This document shows, in pieces, positions 17,088-26,217 of a DNA stretch of 51,738 nt; the stretch's first letter is position 1, and every line of letters starts with the position of its first letter. Below the pieces are notes generated by a model, which was given only the letters and a program-made list of their open reading frames with translations, made no database searches and was not told the DNA's origin. The stretch lies in the NCBI GenBank assembly GCA_003225005.1, contig QIAN01000213.1:1-51738 (forward strand). Direction: 5' to 3'. A program made the translations under genes and the position numbers. Source of the stretch: Acidobacteriota bacterium. GTDB taxonomy: Bacteria; Acidobacteriota; Terriglobia; Terriglobales; Acidobacteriaceae.

Positions 17088-17433
17088 GGACATGAGGCGC
17101 AACGATTAGATTGCAGACTCAAGTCCCACCGAGCTGCTTAGGGCGATCTTCCATGAAGATTGACCCGGTAACTGAGCGCGATGCCTAGATTGTTTCAGAC
17201 TCCGGGCGAAATGTGATCTACGACTGCTTTCCTCATTCTTTAATGAATTCAAGGTGCTAGAGCTCCGTCTTGAGGAACTCAATGCGCCAGGCCAATGAGA
17301 AACTTGCAACGTAGCCTTGCAATCGCGCCAAATGTGATTCAACCCTGACTATAATCACACCGGGGCAGTCTCTGTGACGAGCCAGCTTCTCATTCGAGCG
17401 GCCTCTTGTTATAAGAGAAACATCACACATCCG
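17088..17433. other. Long intergenic stretch before the fusion gene
   Basis: This stretch of about 346 bases has no gene that I can support on either strand. The only open frames are short and without recognisable domains. In the last part there is a perfect TATAAT (17350-17355), listed separately. No tRNA, clear terminator hairpin or riboswitch was recognised. Confidence 0.5.
17350..17355 (+). promoter_or_regulatory. Perfect -10 box TATAAT upstream of the fusion gene
   Basis: The sequence TGACTATAAT lies in the intergenic region before the large fusion gene. No TTGACA-like -35 is found at 16-18 bases, so it would depend on the -10 alone. Transcription would start at about 17,362, which leaves only about 12 bases before the upstream GTG at 17,374 and about 70 before the ATG at 17,434. 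This is one reason I prefer the ATG. Confidence 0.35.
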
Positions 17434-20400
17434 ATGACCCAATCTAATCAATCAGAAAATATCTTTGGCAGAGTCGTGGACGCTAGACGTTATGAGCCCC
17501 CGCATCTGGACCTCGGTGACAGCAACAACTCACGGACAATGATGATCGAACTCACTGGAACGGGCAAATCCGTCTTGGAGATTGGCACTTCAACTGGGTA
17601 CATGAGTAGGGTATTGAGGGAGCGGGGAAACACGGTCATTGGGGTTGAGGTCGATCCGGAAGCCGCGTCAATCGCCAAACAACACTGTGATCGCTTGCTG
17701 AACGCCGACATTGAGTCGTTACTGGTGGGCGACGCATTGGAGAAGAACTTCTTTGACGTCGTGATTCTCGGCGACGTTCTGGAACACTTAAAGTGGCCGG
17801 ACAAGGTCATTGAGCAACTGAAATCACATCTCAGACCAAACGGCTATCTCGTGGTCTCTTTGCCGAATGTGGCCCACGGCGACGTTATCTTGAACCTCTT
17901 GGCGGGAAAATTTCCCTACCATGATTCTGGGCTTTTGGACATCACACATTTGAGGTTCTTCGGGCTGGAAGATGTGGTCAAACTCTTCGACTCCGCTGGT
18001 TACCAGATCTGCGATTTGCGAACGGTCAGGGTCGATGTTGGGTGCACGGAGGTGAGCCCCGATCTGAGCGCGGTGCCTCCAGAGTTGCTTTTGGGAGTCA
18101 GGTCTCTGCCTCATGCAAACAGCTACCAGTTCGTCTTCAGGGCCTTTCGAGCCGATGAATGCAGAGAGCCTCTGCAGATGGAGAATGTAGGGCTTAAGAA
18201 TTCGTTTGGGGCGTTCACTACCGAAGTCCGCAGACTCCGCAAGTATTTGCAGCCCGAGTTTGACGAAATGGCGGCCTGGGCCGACAAGCTCAACGCAGAA
18301 CTAACCCAACGCGTGCAAGAGGTGCAAGAGCTTCGCGCTCTTTGGGCCAAAGCCACACGTTGGAGAAGAGCTTTCGTCTTCGGCTTTCTGGCTCCCCTCG
18401 AATGGGCAGTCGGCGCCACCCTCGTTGCCTCCGAATTAGTTGCCCGGGTGCTTCGCAGGATCAGCAAGCGACAGGCACCCTTGGTTGCGCCCACGAATCC
18501 AGCCCGATGTAGCATCGTGATCGTGACATGGGAGGGAAAAGATTTATTGGCCGAATCGCTGCCGGCATTGCTAAAAGCCGTCCGTTTCGACGGGGGCGAG
18601 CACGAGATTGTGGTAGTGGACAACGGGAGCACGGACGGCACGCAGGAATACCTTCGCAATCACTTCCCTGAAGTTCGGGTGATTCGCAACGAGCAGAATG
18701 AGTATTTCGGTGGTGGCAACAATCTCGGAGTGCAGAAAGCGAGGAATGATCTGATCGTTCTGCTTAATAACGACATGATCGTCCATGAAGACTTCCTGGC
18801 GCCGCTCCGTGCCGGATTCCGTTCTCCCGATGTTTTCGCCGTTGCCAGCCAGGTTTTCCTGGCAGACCCCTCCAAGAGGCGGGAAGAGACGGGCAAAGCA
18901 CGGGCGAGTTTTAACGGTTGCGATTTGGACTGGAGACACGAAACCGTCCTGCCGAGTGATGAGGAACAACAATACGTCCCGGTATTTTGGGGGCACGGAG
19001 GGGCGGTTGCCGTGGATCGCCACAAATTCTTGTGGTTGGGAGGCTTTGATCGGATATACGACCCCTTTTATGTCGAGGATGCCGATCTCTCGTACTGCGC
19101 ATGGAAGGTTGGATGGCAGTGCTTGATGGCAGTTCAAAGCAAGGTCATTCATAAACACCGCAGCAGCACCAGCCGCTTCGGTAAACAATTTATTTCGCAA
19201 ATCGTCCGCAGGAATCAGTATCTCTTCCTCTGGAAGAATTTCAGCGACTTTGGCAAACTGATGGCGCATTTTGCCCGTACACCACGTGCCCTCTTCCGCC
19301 GTGCGGGCACTCCGGGAATTGGAATCCGGGTCGAGATACTTGCATTTCTCGGGGCAGCGGAACGTCTCCCCGCCGTACTACGCCAAAAACTACGGCTCGC
19401 CCGCTCGGTTGTGCGAAGTGATCAAGAAATTCTGGAAGTGACCAATACTCCGCCAGACGCAACCATCAAGTCCAATCACATTGATTTTGCACTAGGTCCG
19501 TTCTCAGATCAGCTGGGTAGCGGTTGGCACGACCTCGAGGTAGGGGAAGGTCGGCCGTATCGTTGGATGACTGAACAGGCCTCTGTATTCTTGCTGGCTC
19601 CGCGGGGAGAAGCTGAGCTTCTCGTGCAAGGGTATGTTCCTTCGCTATCGTCGTACGAGGGCGCGGGCGTTAGTTTGAACGTGCGCTGTTGCGGACAGCA
19701 GAAACACTTCACCATGAAAGAAGGTGGGTTCGAATACCGCTGGCCTGTTCGGGATCTTCCCGCCCGGCTGCCGGTTGAGGTTGAACTCTGGGTGAATCGA
19801 ACGCTGAGTTCAGATACAGATCAGAGAAAGCTTGGCATTGCCCTTCACAGCATCGGGCTGGTCAAGCATAGCGAATTTGTATCCAAAAAACGCGGACGTC
19901 GTCATTCCTCGATTTCAATCAATGGCGCAAGGTTAGGCGAGGCGGGAAACTCCCAGCAAAGACGCGTCTTGATGATTTGCGCCTACTTGCCCTGTCGTGG
20001 CACGCATGGCGGCGGCAACATGATGTTCAATCTTATTCGAAATTTGTCAAAGAGCCACCGCTTAACGGTCCTATCGTTCTACGAGGAGGAATCGGAACTT
20101 AGTCACGTGCCTCAGCTCGCAATGTATTGCGAGAGAGTGGAAGTACTTTATCGGGGGCAGAGCTTCCATACCTCGAACCTCTTTGGCTTGAAGCCGCCGG
20201 AGATTGTCCGTGAGTTCTATCACGAGGGGATGGAACGACTGGTAAAAAGCTACTTGGCGACGCAGCATTTTGACTTGATGCAGTGCGAATATCTCCAAAC
20301 TGCGCACTTCGCCCATATCGAACCATCGATCCCTACCGTATTGACCAACCACGAAGTGCTTTCACTCTCACGCATCAATCATTTCAAGCATTTGTCTTGG

Positions 20401-21219
20401 ACTGCCGGCAAGCTCAAAGCGCTGATCTCAGCGATGCGAATGTTGAACTACGAAGAGAAGATGTTGGGAAGGTTTTCGGCGGTAGTTGTGCTGACTCAGA
20501 CTGAAGCAGATTTTCTTGCGCGATATGCTCCTTCCACCCAGGTGCGTTGTCATGCGATGGGAGTGGATTGCGACTTCTTCTCTCCTGGGCCGGAAGAAAC
20601 TGATCCACATTCTGTGGTCTTTGTCGGCAGCTTTCGGCACTCGCCTAACGCGAATGGAGCGATGTGGCTGCTGGAGTGGGTCTGGCCGCGGGTCGTTGAA
20701 CGCTATCCTTCGGCTCAACTTTATCTGGTAGGAAATCATCCGACTCCGGGAATGCTACAGAAACACGGTAAAAATAACGTTGCCGTGACTGGCTGGGTAG
20801 ACGATGTGCGGCCTTATCTGCAACGCGGGTCCGTGGTAGTGGCGCCCGTATTCGAGGGAGCGGGCATGCGTACAAAAGTCCTGGAAGCGTGGGCAATGGC
20901 GAAAGCGGTTGTCGGCACCCCGCTTGCCTTCGAGGGTCTAACCAGCAAAGACGGTGAGTACGCCTTCATAGCCGAAGATATTGACAGTTTCGCTAGGCGG
21001 ATCCTTGAGCTTCTGCACGACGAGAACCTGGCTAGCGCGATGGGGCGTCGGGCACGCGATTTTGCCACGGCTTCGTTTTCCTGGGAAGCCTTCGCCACGT
21101 TCTATGCCAATATGTACGAGCAGATCCTGCGCCCGGACGATCACGGAGGATCCGACCTTCAGCGCTCGGAGGCCCGCGTAACGAACTTTCCTGCAGCCGA
21201 GAATGTGGAGCGGCATTAA
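17434..21219 (+). CDS. Fusion enzyme: SAM methyltransferase, GT2, beta-sandwich, GT4
   Basis: A 1,261-residue protein (1,281 from a GTG at 17,374; residue numbers here use the longer form). Residues 60-260 form a class I methyltransferase, with motif I VLEIGTSTGY and the later DVVILGDVLEHL and ITHLRFFG boxes. Residues 280-325 look like a short coiled linker, followed by a hydrophobic segment (335-360). Residues 378-660 form a GT2 domain with VVVDNGSTDGT, LLNNDMIV and an intact YVEDADLSYCAW box. Residues 700-832 look like an all-beta carbohydrate-binding-type module (GSGWHDLE, RPYRWM, AELLVQGY). Residues 863-1255 form a GT4 domain with GGGNMMFNLIRNL, FVGSFRHSPN and EGAGMRTKVLEAWAM. It could carry out two glycosyl transfers and one methylation on one growing chain. 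Each activity is inferred from motifs. Confidence 0.88.
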   Translation: MTQSNQSENIFGRVVDARRYEPPHLDLGDSNNSRTMMIELTGTGKSVLEIGTSTGYMSRVLRERGNTVIGVEVDPEAASIAKQHCDRLLNADIESLLVGDALEKNFFDVVILGDVLEHLKWPDKVIEQLKSHLRPNGYLVVSLPNVAHGDVILNLLAGKFPYHDSGLLDITHLRFFGLEDVVKLFDSAGYQICDLRTVRVDVGCTEVSPDLSAVPPELLLGVRSLPHANSYQFVFRAFRADECREPLQMENVGLKNSFGAFTTEVRRLRKYLQPEFDEMAAWADKLNAELTQRVQEVQELRALWAKATRWRRAFVFGFLAPLEWAVGATLVASELVARVLRRISKRQAPLVAPTNPARCSIVIVTWEGKDLLAESLPALLKAVRFDGGEHEIVVVDNGSTDGTQEYLRNHFPEVRVIRNEQNEYFGGGNNLGVQKARNDLIVLLNNDMIVHEDFLAPLRAGFRSPDVFAVASQVFLADPSKRREETGKARASFNGCDLDWRHETVLPSDEEQQYVPVFWGHGGAVAVDRHKFLWLGGFDRIYDPFYVEDADLSYCAWKVGWQCLMAVQSKVIHKHRSSTSRFGKQFISQIVRRNQYLFLWKNFSDFGKLMAHFARTPRALFRRAGTPGIGIRVEILAFLGAAERLPAVLRQKLRLARSVVRSDQEILEVTNTPPDATIKSNHIDFALGPFSDQLGSGWHDLEVGEGRPYRWMTEQASVFLLAPRGEAELLVQGYVPSLSSYEGAGVSLNVRCCGQQKHFTMKEGGFEYRWPVRDLPARLPVEVELWVNRTLSSDTDQRKLGIALHSIGLVKHSEFVSKKRGRRHSSISINGARLGEAGNSQQRRVLMICAYLPCRGTHGGGNMMFNLIRNLSKSHRLTVLSFYEEESELSHVPQLAMYCERVEVLYRGQSFHTSNLFGLKPPEIVREFYHEGMERLVKSYLATQHFDLMQCEYLQTAHFAHIEPSIPTVLTNHEVLSLSRINHFKHLSWTAGKLKALISAMRMLNYEEKMLGRFSAVVVLTQTEADFLARYAPSTQVRCHAMGVDCDFFSPGPEETDPHSVVFVGSFRHSPNANGAMWLLEWVWPRVVERYPSAQLYLVGNHPTPGMLQKHGKNNVAVTGWVDDVRPYLQRGSVVVAPVFEGAGMRTKVLEAWAMAKAVVGTPLAFEGLTSKDGEYAFIAEDIDSFARRILELLHDENLASAMGRRARDFATASFSWEAFATFYANMYEQILRPDDHGGSDLQRSEARVTNFPAAENVERH

Positions 21220-21221
21220 TC

Positions 21222-21770
21222 ATGCGAGGGCTGCTTACCCTTCTGACGAACGAAACCAACTTGAAAGGATATCGATCGGGTATCTTTCTCGCCAGTTCTG
21301 CACCAGAGTTGGTGAAAAGGGTTCTCCCTTTGATTCAAGAGGAAATGCCCGACATCACATTCACGTATTTAGCATCAATGGCCTATGCGCACTTGTTTTC
21401 TCCTGCCGCTGAAACGGTTTGGTTGGAAGAGGTCAAGGCAGAACCCGTGCGGACTCTGCTCGGATTACGGCAACGAAAGTTTGATGTTGTAATACTGCTG
21501 CTCACCGGCACTCCGACGTTCCGAAAGCTGAAGCTGGCGAGTCTCGTACTAAAGCCGAACAGATTTATTATTCTTACTGAGAATGCAGATGTTCTGATCG
21601 TAGATCGAAGACGATGGAACGCTCTTCGGAGGCTGGTTGTCCGGCGCACAAAGATGTATTACCCCGGCTCTCTTCTATTCTTCCCTTTTGGATTGTTATA
21701 TCTTTTGGGTCGCACCCTTTGGCTGGTTTCGCGCGCTCGCAAACGACGGCCCTTGATACGTAGTTGCTGA
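21222..21770 (+). CDS. Small protein of unknown function with C-terminal membrane helix
   Basis: A 182-residue protein that I do not recognise. The ATG lies 2 bases after the stop of the fusion gene, so it is very likely co-translated with it. The first 140 residues look like a single alpha/beta domain, with strands such as FDVVILLLTG and NRFIILTEN, vaguely like one half of a GT-B fold; catalytic residues cannot be named. A membrane helix follows near the C-terminus (SLLFFPFGLLYLLGRTLWLV), ending in a basic tail. A role as a membrane adaptor for the preceding glycosyltransferases is possible but is only a guess from position. Confidence 0.6.
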   Translation: MRGLLTLLTNETNLKGYRSGIFLASSAPELVKRVLPLIQEEMPDITFTYLASMAYAHLFSPAAETVWLEEVKAEPVRTLLGLRQRKFDVVILLLTGTPTFRKLKLASLVLKPNRFIILTENADVLIVDRRRWNALRRLVVRRTKMYYPGSLLFFPFGLLYLLGRTLWLVSRARKRRPLIRSC

Positions 21771-21818
21771 AGTCAGTGCAAGTTTCTTCACCATGAGCGC
21801 AGGAGGTCCCTCGGTCCG

Positions 21819-22673
21819 ATGGCTCCAGATGGCAAGCCTGAACCACGAATTCGGTTTCGCTGCAACATTTGTGGTGTACAGAACGAACTGCCACCACGCG
21901 AGTTCGCCCGTGAAGTCCCAAGTTGCACCGGTTGTCGATCGACCGTGCGCACTCGGGCGCTGATGCGTATGCTGGCGCGAGAACTTCTGGGTGCCGATCT
22001 TAGGCTGCCTGAATTCCCCGTTCTCAAAGGGATTCGCGGCCTTGGGATGAGCGATTCGGTCGACTATGCAGGCAGGCTGAACGAAAAATTTGATTACCGC
22101 AATACAGAATACGAACGAGCGCCGCGATTCGACGTCCTGCATCCGGATGAGCGCGAGTTTGGACTGTATGATTTCATAGTTTGCAGCGAGATCTTGGAGC
22201 ACGTCGTGGCGCCGGTTGACATCGCATTTCGGAATCTTTTTAGACTGTTGAAGCCGAATGGAGTGCTACTGATGACTGTGCCATACCGACCGGAGGGAGC
22301 GATTCAGGAGCACTTTGGTCCAATGTCTGACTTTGGGATCGCGCGGGTAGGAGACCGGACAGTTTTGGTACGACGAGAGAGTGACGGATCCTACAGCGTG
22401 CGTGACAATCTGGTCTTCCATGGAGGGCGTGGCTCGACGCTGGAGATGCGACTCTTCTCGGAGGATGGGCTCAAACAGCTGATCGCGACGGCGGGATTCT
22501 CGTCCGTCAAGATATATACCGAAGATTGTCGTGACTTCGGCATTCTGAATCAGAAGACGTGGTCATTGCCTCTGGCAGCGCATACCGCGCCGTTTGCTCT
22601 GAGCCTGGACAACCTGGGAATATGGAGCGAACAATGGATGGAGTTAAGAAATCGGCTGCGCCGGATTCTGTGA
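21819..22673 (+). CDS. SAM methyltransferase with N-terminal zinc ribbon
   Basis: A 284-residue protein. An AGGAGGT Shine-Dalgarno lies 11 bases before the ATG at 21819, and another ATG just upstream is out of frame. Residues 15-40 carry CNIC and CTGC, two Cys pairs spaced as in a zinc ribbon. The methyltransferase part follows (methyltransf_11 group): DFIVCSEILEHVVAP, LLKPNGVLLMTVP and a later MRLFSEDGLKQLIATAGF. The glycine-rich motif I is degenerate, as is common in this group of polysaccharide-locus methyltransferases. It ends a long plus-strand run that begins at the exporter permease. The substrate is probably a sugar of the polysaccharide. Confidence 0.78.
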   Translation: MAPDGKPEPRIRFRCNICGVQNELPPREFAREVPSCTGCRSTVRTRALMRMLARELLGADLRLPEFPVLKGIRGLGMSDSVDYAGRLNEKFDYRNTEYERAPRFDVLHPDEREFGLYDFIVCSEILEHVVAPVDIAFRNLFRLLKPNGVLLMTVPYRPEGAIQEHFGPMSDFGIARVGDRTVLVRRESDGSYSVRDNLVFHGGRGSTLEMRLFSEDGLKQLIATAGFSSVKIYTEDCRDFGILNQKTWSLPLAAHTAPFALSLDNLGIWSEQWMELRNRLRRIL

Positions 22674-22723
22674 TTGGGCTACGATTCCGCCGTCAGACCT
22701 AAAGCGAACCGGGCCTCCGATGG

Positions 22724-23329
22724 CTAGCGGATGCACTCTAAGATGATATGTGTGTAAGGGATCCGAAGCAGATCGTGCCGAATGCTGGATTTGATCCTCG
22801 GGAAAACCTTCTCGCCCAATGTTGTGTAAGCCTGTTCTTCTCGTATGAACTGTCCCCGGTCATGACCTTGGATGTAGCGAGCTGTGGATGATTGGTCCGG
22901 CGTCCAAACCCCGTCCAGCGTTACGAGCTTTCCACCCGGCTTAAGCGCCTGGTGTGCGATCCGAAACAGTTGCAGCGCCTCCTCATTGTCCAGATGATGC
23001 AAAATGCCCAGGGCGAGAACAATGTCAAAGGGATCCCCTTGCGGGAGCGTGAACTGGCTGACCCGATCGCAGACGAACTTTGCCTCGGGAAAGCGCTTGC
23101 GGGCTTGCTCGATGTATTCCGAACTGGCATCGAATCCTACATACTCGGCGGCCGGCAAGTAGGGAATAATAGTCCCAGGACCGCATCCAATCTCCAGAAT
23201 CCGGTCGCCCGGCTTGGGGCGGATGTATTCGCGCACAAGGATCCGGCTGCGTTCGGGAGCACCGATCACATTAAAAAACAATTGGTAGGCTTGTGGTAAT
23301 GCAAGAACTGAGCGAATTGTTTCGAACAT
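22724..23329 (-). CDS. Class I SAM-dependent methyltransferase
   Basis: A 201-residue cytosolic methyltransferase. Motif I is plain: RILEIGCGPGTIIPYLP (about 44-60), followed by the acidic loop EYVGFDASSEYI and motif III-type FDIVLALGILHHLDNEE, then LKPGGKLVTLDGVW. There is a GGA nine bases before the ATG at 23329. It is transcribed alone against its neighbours, and its start is divergent from rfbF with only 79 bases between them, so the two promoters overlap or are compact. The substrate is unknown. Length and motifs agree with a complete gene. Confidence 0.85.
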   Translation of the reverse strand: MFETIRSVLALPQAYQLFFNVIGAPERSRILVREYIRPKPGDRILEIGCGPGTIIPYLPAAEYVGFDASSEYIEQARKRFPEAKFVCDRVSQFTLPQGDPFDIVLALGILHHLDNEEALQLFRIAHQALKPGGKLVTLDGVWTPDQSSTARYIQGHDRGQFIREEQAYTTLGEKVFPRIKSSIRHDLLRIPYTHIILECIR

Positions 23330-23408
23330 TGATTTCCACTAAGATTGCTTGCAAGATACACCCAGATTGAATGAAGTTCAACATGACCATCAGGCGGCAG
23401 ACCGAATC

Positions 23409-24176
23409 ATGAAAGTGATTATCCTGGCAGGAGGTTTGGGGACTCGTTTATCTGAGGAGACTGCCTCCCGGCCCAAGCCGATGGTTGAAATCGGCGGCAA
23501 GCCCATGCTGTGGCATATTATGAATATCTATGCAAAGCATGGTTACAGTGATTTTCTGATTGCGTGTGGGTACAAAGGCGAGGTCATCAAAGAGTATTTC
23601 CGCAATTTCTTGGTTCACCACGGCGATATTTTCATCAACCTGCGCGACGGATCGTGCACGGTCGCGAACTCTTCCGCTCCGGATTGGCAAATAGGACTGA
23701 TAGACACCGGGCTCCACACTCTGACCGGCGGACGTCTGCGCCGGCTCAAGAATTTGATTCGGGATGAGACGTTCATGATTACGTATGGTGATGGTCTGGC
23801 CGACATTGACATCAATGCGCTTGTCCGTTTCCATCGCTCTCATGGGAAATTGGCGACTGTGACCGCCGTTTCCCCGGTCGCGCGATTCGGCAGTCTTCGA
23901 ATTGAAGGGCAAAGCGTCACCCAGTTTGCGGAGAAGCCCCGAACTGGCGAAGCTTGGATTAACGGAGGCTTTTTCGTCTTTGAACCCCACGTTCTTGAAT
24001 ACATTACGGGCGACCAGACGGCTCTTGAAGGTGAGCCGCTAGAACGTCTCGCGTCCGATGGAGAGTTACTCGCCTACCGACATGAAGGTTTCTGGCACCC
24101 GATGGATACTCTGCGCGACAAGCAATTCCTGGAGTCGCTCTGGTTGGCGGGGACGGCGCCATGGGCAGCGGCATGA
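23409..24176 (+). CDS. rfbF: Glucose-1-phosphate cytidylyltransferase
   Basis: A 255-residue nucleotidyltransferase that makes CDP-glucose from CTP and glucose-1-phosphate, the first step to CDP-linked deoxysugars. The start is the ATG at 23409; the frame runs back to a TTG at 23349 without a signal. The signature is at the N-terminus: VIILAGGLGTRLSEETA, then RPKPMVEIGGKPMLWHIM, and the length equals the usual 255-260. Other family features include GYKGEVIKEYF and TYGDGLADIDI. The stop codon overlaps the next start (ATGA at 24173), so it is coupled to rfbG. Confidence 0.93.
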   Translation: MKVIILAGGLGTRLSEETASRPKPMVEIGGKPMLWHIMNIYAKHGYSDFLIACGYKGEVIKEYFRNFLVHHGDIFINLRDGSCTVANSSAPDWQIGLIDTGLHTLTGGRLRRLKNLIRDETFMITYGDGLADIDINALVRFHRSHGKLATVTAVSPVARFGSLRIEGQSVTQFAEKPRTGEAWINGGFFVFEPHVLEYITGDQTALEGEPLERLASDGELLAYRHEGFWHPMDTLRDKQFLESLWLAGTAPWAAA

Positions 24177-25252
24177 GTAAGGTCTCCTTCGCGAACTTCT
24201 ATGCCGGCAAGAGAGTCCTTGTAACCGGACACACGGGGTTCAAAGGCAGCTGGCTGACAATTTGGTTGAAACTGCTGGGAGCCGATGTAGTCGGTTTTGC
24301 GCTTCCCCCGGATACGGAACCGAATCTTTTCGCGGCTGCGGGAGTTGCCGACGATGTGGCCTCGCTTCTCGGCGATGTAACAGACGTATCCGCGGTTTCA
24401 GCCGCTTTCGAACGACACCGCCCGCAAATCGTCATTCACAGTGCGGCCCAGGCGCTGGTACGTCGCTCCTATCGAGAGCCAATACAGACTTACGCCACCA
24501 ACGTAATGGGAACCGTGCACGTGCTGGATGTTACACGACAGACTCCGTCGGTGCGTGCAGTGGTCGTTGTCACTAGCGATAAGTGCTACGAAAACCGTGA
24601 GTGGTCTCAGGGATACCGCGAAGAAGACGCCATGGGAGGCGCCGATCCATACAGTTCGAGCAAAGGAGCAGCGGAACTTATCACAGCGGCATACCGGCGC
24701 TCATTCTTCGCCAATAATGGAAGCGCAGCCATCGCATCAGCTCGAGCCGGCAATGTTATCGGAGGAGGCGACTGGGCGGAGGATCGCCTGGTCCCAGACA
24801 TCGTACGTGGTATCTGCTCCGGCGGCCCTATTGTCATTCGTCGACCTGACTCCGTTCGGCCCTGGCAGCATGTGCTCGAACCACTTCGGGGATACCTGCT
24901 ACTTGCGCAAAGGCTTTTCGAGGAATCTTCTGCATATGCTGGCGCCTGGAATTTCGGCCCTCCCGAGCAGGATGCCCTTCCCGTAGCTGAATTCGCGCAG
25001 CGTGTGGTTTCAGCTTGGGGCAAAGGAGAATTGAAGATTGAGACTGACCCCGCCGCGCCACACGAGGCGCAGTTCTTGCGGCTGAATTGCGAGAAAGCGA
25101 GCCGGCAGCTTGGCTGGGATCCAGCTTTGAGCCAGGACCAAACTGTTGCATGGACGGTTGATTGGTATCGCCGCTTCTACCAGAATCGTAGTTCGGCAAA
25201 GTCGAATACTACAAAACAGATTGAGGATTACATGAGAGCAGCTAACTTATGA
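24173..25252 (+). CDS. rfbG: CDP-glucose 4,6-dehydratase
   Basis: A 359-residue extended SDR enzyme (four residues longer if the ATG at 24161 is used) that turns CDP-glucose into CDP-4-keto-6-deoxyglucose. The NAD-binding motif is VLVTGHTGFKGSWL. The catalytic Tyr-Lys pair lies in DPYSSSKGAAEL, and the Thr/Ser region in VVVTSDKCYEN, which is diagnostic for RfbG. The product-site segment VRPWQHVLEPLRGYL is also typical. The start overlaps the rfbF stop, and its own stop overlaps the start of the next gene (ATGA at 25249). With rfbF it makes a complete two-step route to the 4-keto intermediate. Confidence 0.95.
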   Translation: MSKVSFANFYAGKRVLVTGHTGFKGSWLTIWLKLLGADVVGFALPPDTEPNLFAAAGVADDVASLLGDVTDVSAVSAAFERHRPQIVIHSAAQALVRRSYREPIQTYATNVMGTVHVLDVTRQTPSVRAVVVVTSDKCYENREWSQGYREEDAMGGADPYSSSKGAAELITAAYRRSFFANNGSAAIASARAGNVIGGGDWAEDRLVPDIVRGICSGGPIVIRRPDSVRPWQHVLEPLRGYLLLAQRLFEESSAYAGAWNFGPPEQDALPVAEFAQRVVSAWGKGELKIETDPAAPHEAQFLRLNCEKASRQLGWDPALSQDQTVAWTVDWYRRFYQNRSSAKSNTTKQIEDYMRAANL

Positions 25253-26217
25253 GATCCTTCGGATCGGCTCTCGTAACCGGCGCCACTGGTTTTATAGGAT
25301 CAGCTTTGGTGGCTCGCCTTGCCGCCGAGCAGGTGAATGTCACCTGCCTCGTTCGCCACAGTAAAGGATTTCAGGCTTTCGACAATTTGAAGAATGTCCG
25401 TGTGATCGAGGTTCCGTCATTCCAGACGTCCTGTCTCAAGGAACACCTGTCGAATATATCGGCCGACGTAGTGTTCAATTTGGCGTCTTACGGTGTTCAG
25501 CAGGAGGACCGCGATCCGGACGAACTCATCGAAGGGAATGTTCGTCTGCTCACCCGCCTCCTTGACGTGGTGGCGAAGTGGCCACTCAAGAGATTCATCC
25601 ACACCGGCAGTTGCTCCGAGTACGGGCTGCCTGAGAGCGAAGGTTTACCTATCTCGGAATCACAGCGGTTGCATCCGCTATCGCTTTACGGCGCCGCAAA
25701 AGCAGCGACGGGGCTCCTGGGGACCACATACGCATCGCAATTGAACATACCATTTGTAACCCTTCGGCTATTCGGCGTTTTCGGGACGCGTGAGGCGGCG
25801 CAGCGATTGATCCCATATATGATCCGCCGCTTGGACCAGGACCAGGCGGTGGATCTGACGCCTGGAGAGCAGGTCAGGGACTTGTTATTCGAGGAGGATG
25901 TGGTCGAAGCCTTTCTCAAAGCCGCGGAAGCCGAGCTGGATTTGTACGAGGCTTACAACGTGTGCTCCTCGCGGCCTACCCGCATACGTGAGGTGGGCGA
26001 GGTGGTGGCCGATACTCTTCAGAAACCGCGCGATCTGCTGCAGTGGGGCAGGCGGCAGTATCGAACTGATGAACCGATGTGGCTTGTCGGCGACAATCGT
26101 CGGTTCGTCAGGGCAACATCGTGGCGTCCAGCCGTGTCTTTAGAGGATGGAATCCGACGCATTATCTCGAGTGGCCGGTTCTCGCAGGCAAGAATTGGAC
26201 ATCAACATGCAATTTGA
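25249..26217 (+). CDS. NAD(P)-dependent epimerase/reductase for a CDP-deoxysugar
   Basis: A 322-residue extended SDR protein. It has the Rossmann motif ALVTGATGFIGSALVARL at the N-terminus, the YxxxK pair as YGAAK near residue 149 and a Ser in GSCSEYG near residue 123. It starts by ATGA overlap with rfbG, so the substrate is most likely CDP-4-keto-6-deoxyglucose or a product of it. By family it could be a 4-ketoreductase (paratose/abequose-synthase-like) or an epimerase. RfbH, the dehydrase needed for 3,6-dideoxy sugars, is not in the window, so a 6-deoxyhexose is the simpler product. That assignment is inference. Confidence 0.85.
   Translation: MRSFGSALVTGATGFIGSALVARLAAEQVNVTCLVRHSKGFQAFDNLKNVRVIEVPSFQTSCLKEHLSNISADVVFNLASYGVQQEDRDPDELIEGNVRLLTRLLDVVAKWPLKRFIHTGSCSEYGLPESEGLPISESQRLHPLSLYGAAKAATGLLGTTYASQLNIPFVTLRLFGVFGTREAAQRLIPYMIRRLDQDQAVDLTPGEQVRDLLFEEDVVEAFLKAAEAELDLYEAYNVCSSRPTRIREVGEVVADTLQKPRDLLQWGRRQYRTDEPMWLVGDNRRFVRATSWRPAVSLEDGIRRIISSGRFSQARIGHQHAI

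Noticed and set aside
17106-17342. 78-codon minus-strand frame in the gap before the fusion
   Set aside because: Ser/Arg-rich, no domain and no Shine-Dalgarno; looks like noncoding sequence.
18571-19269. 232-codon minus-strand frame
   Set aside because: Antisense to the GT2 domain of the fusion enzyme, with no domain of its own.
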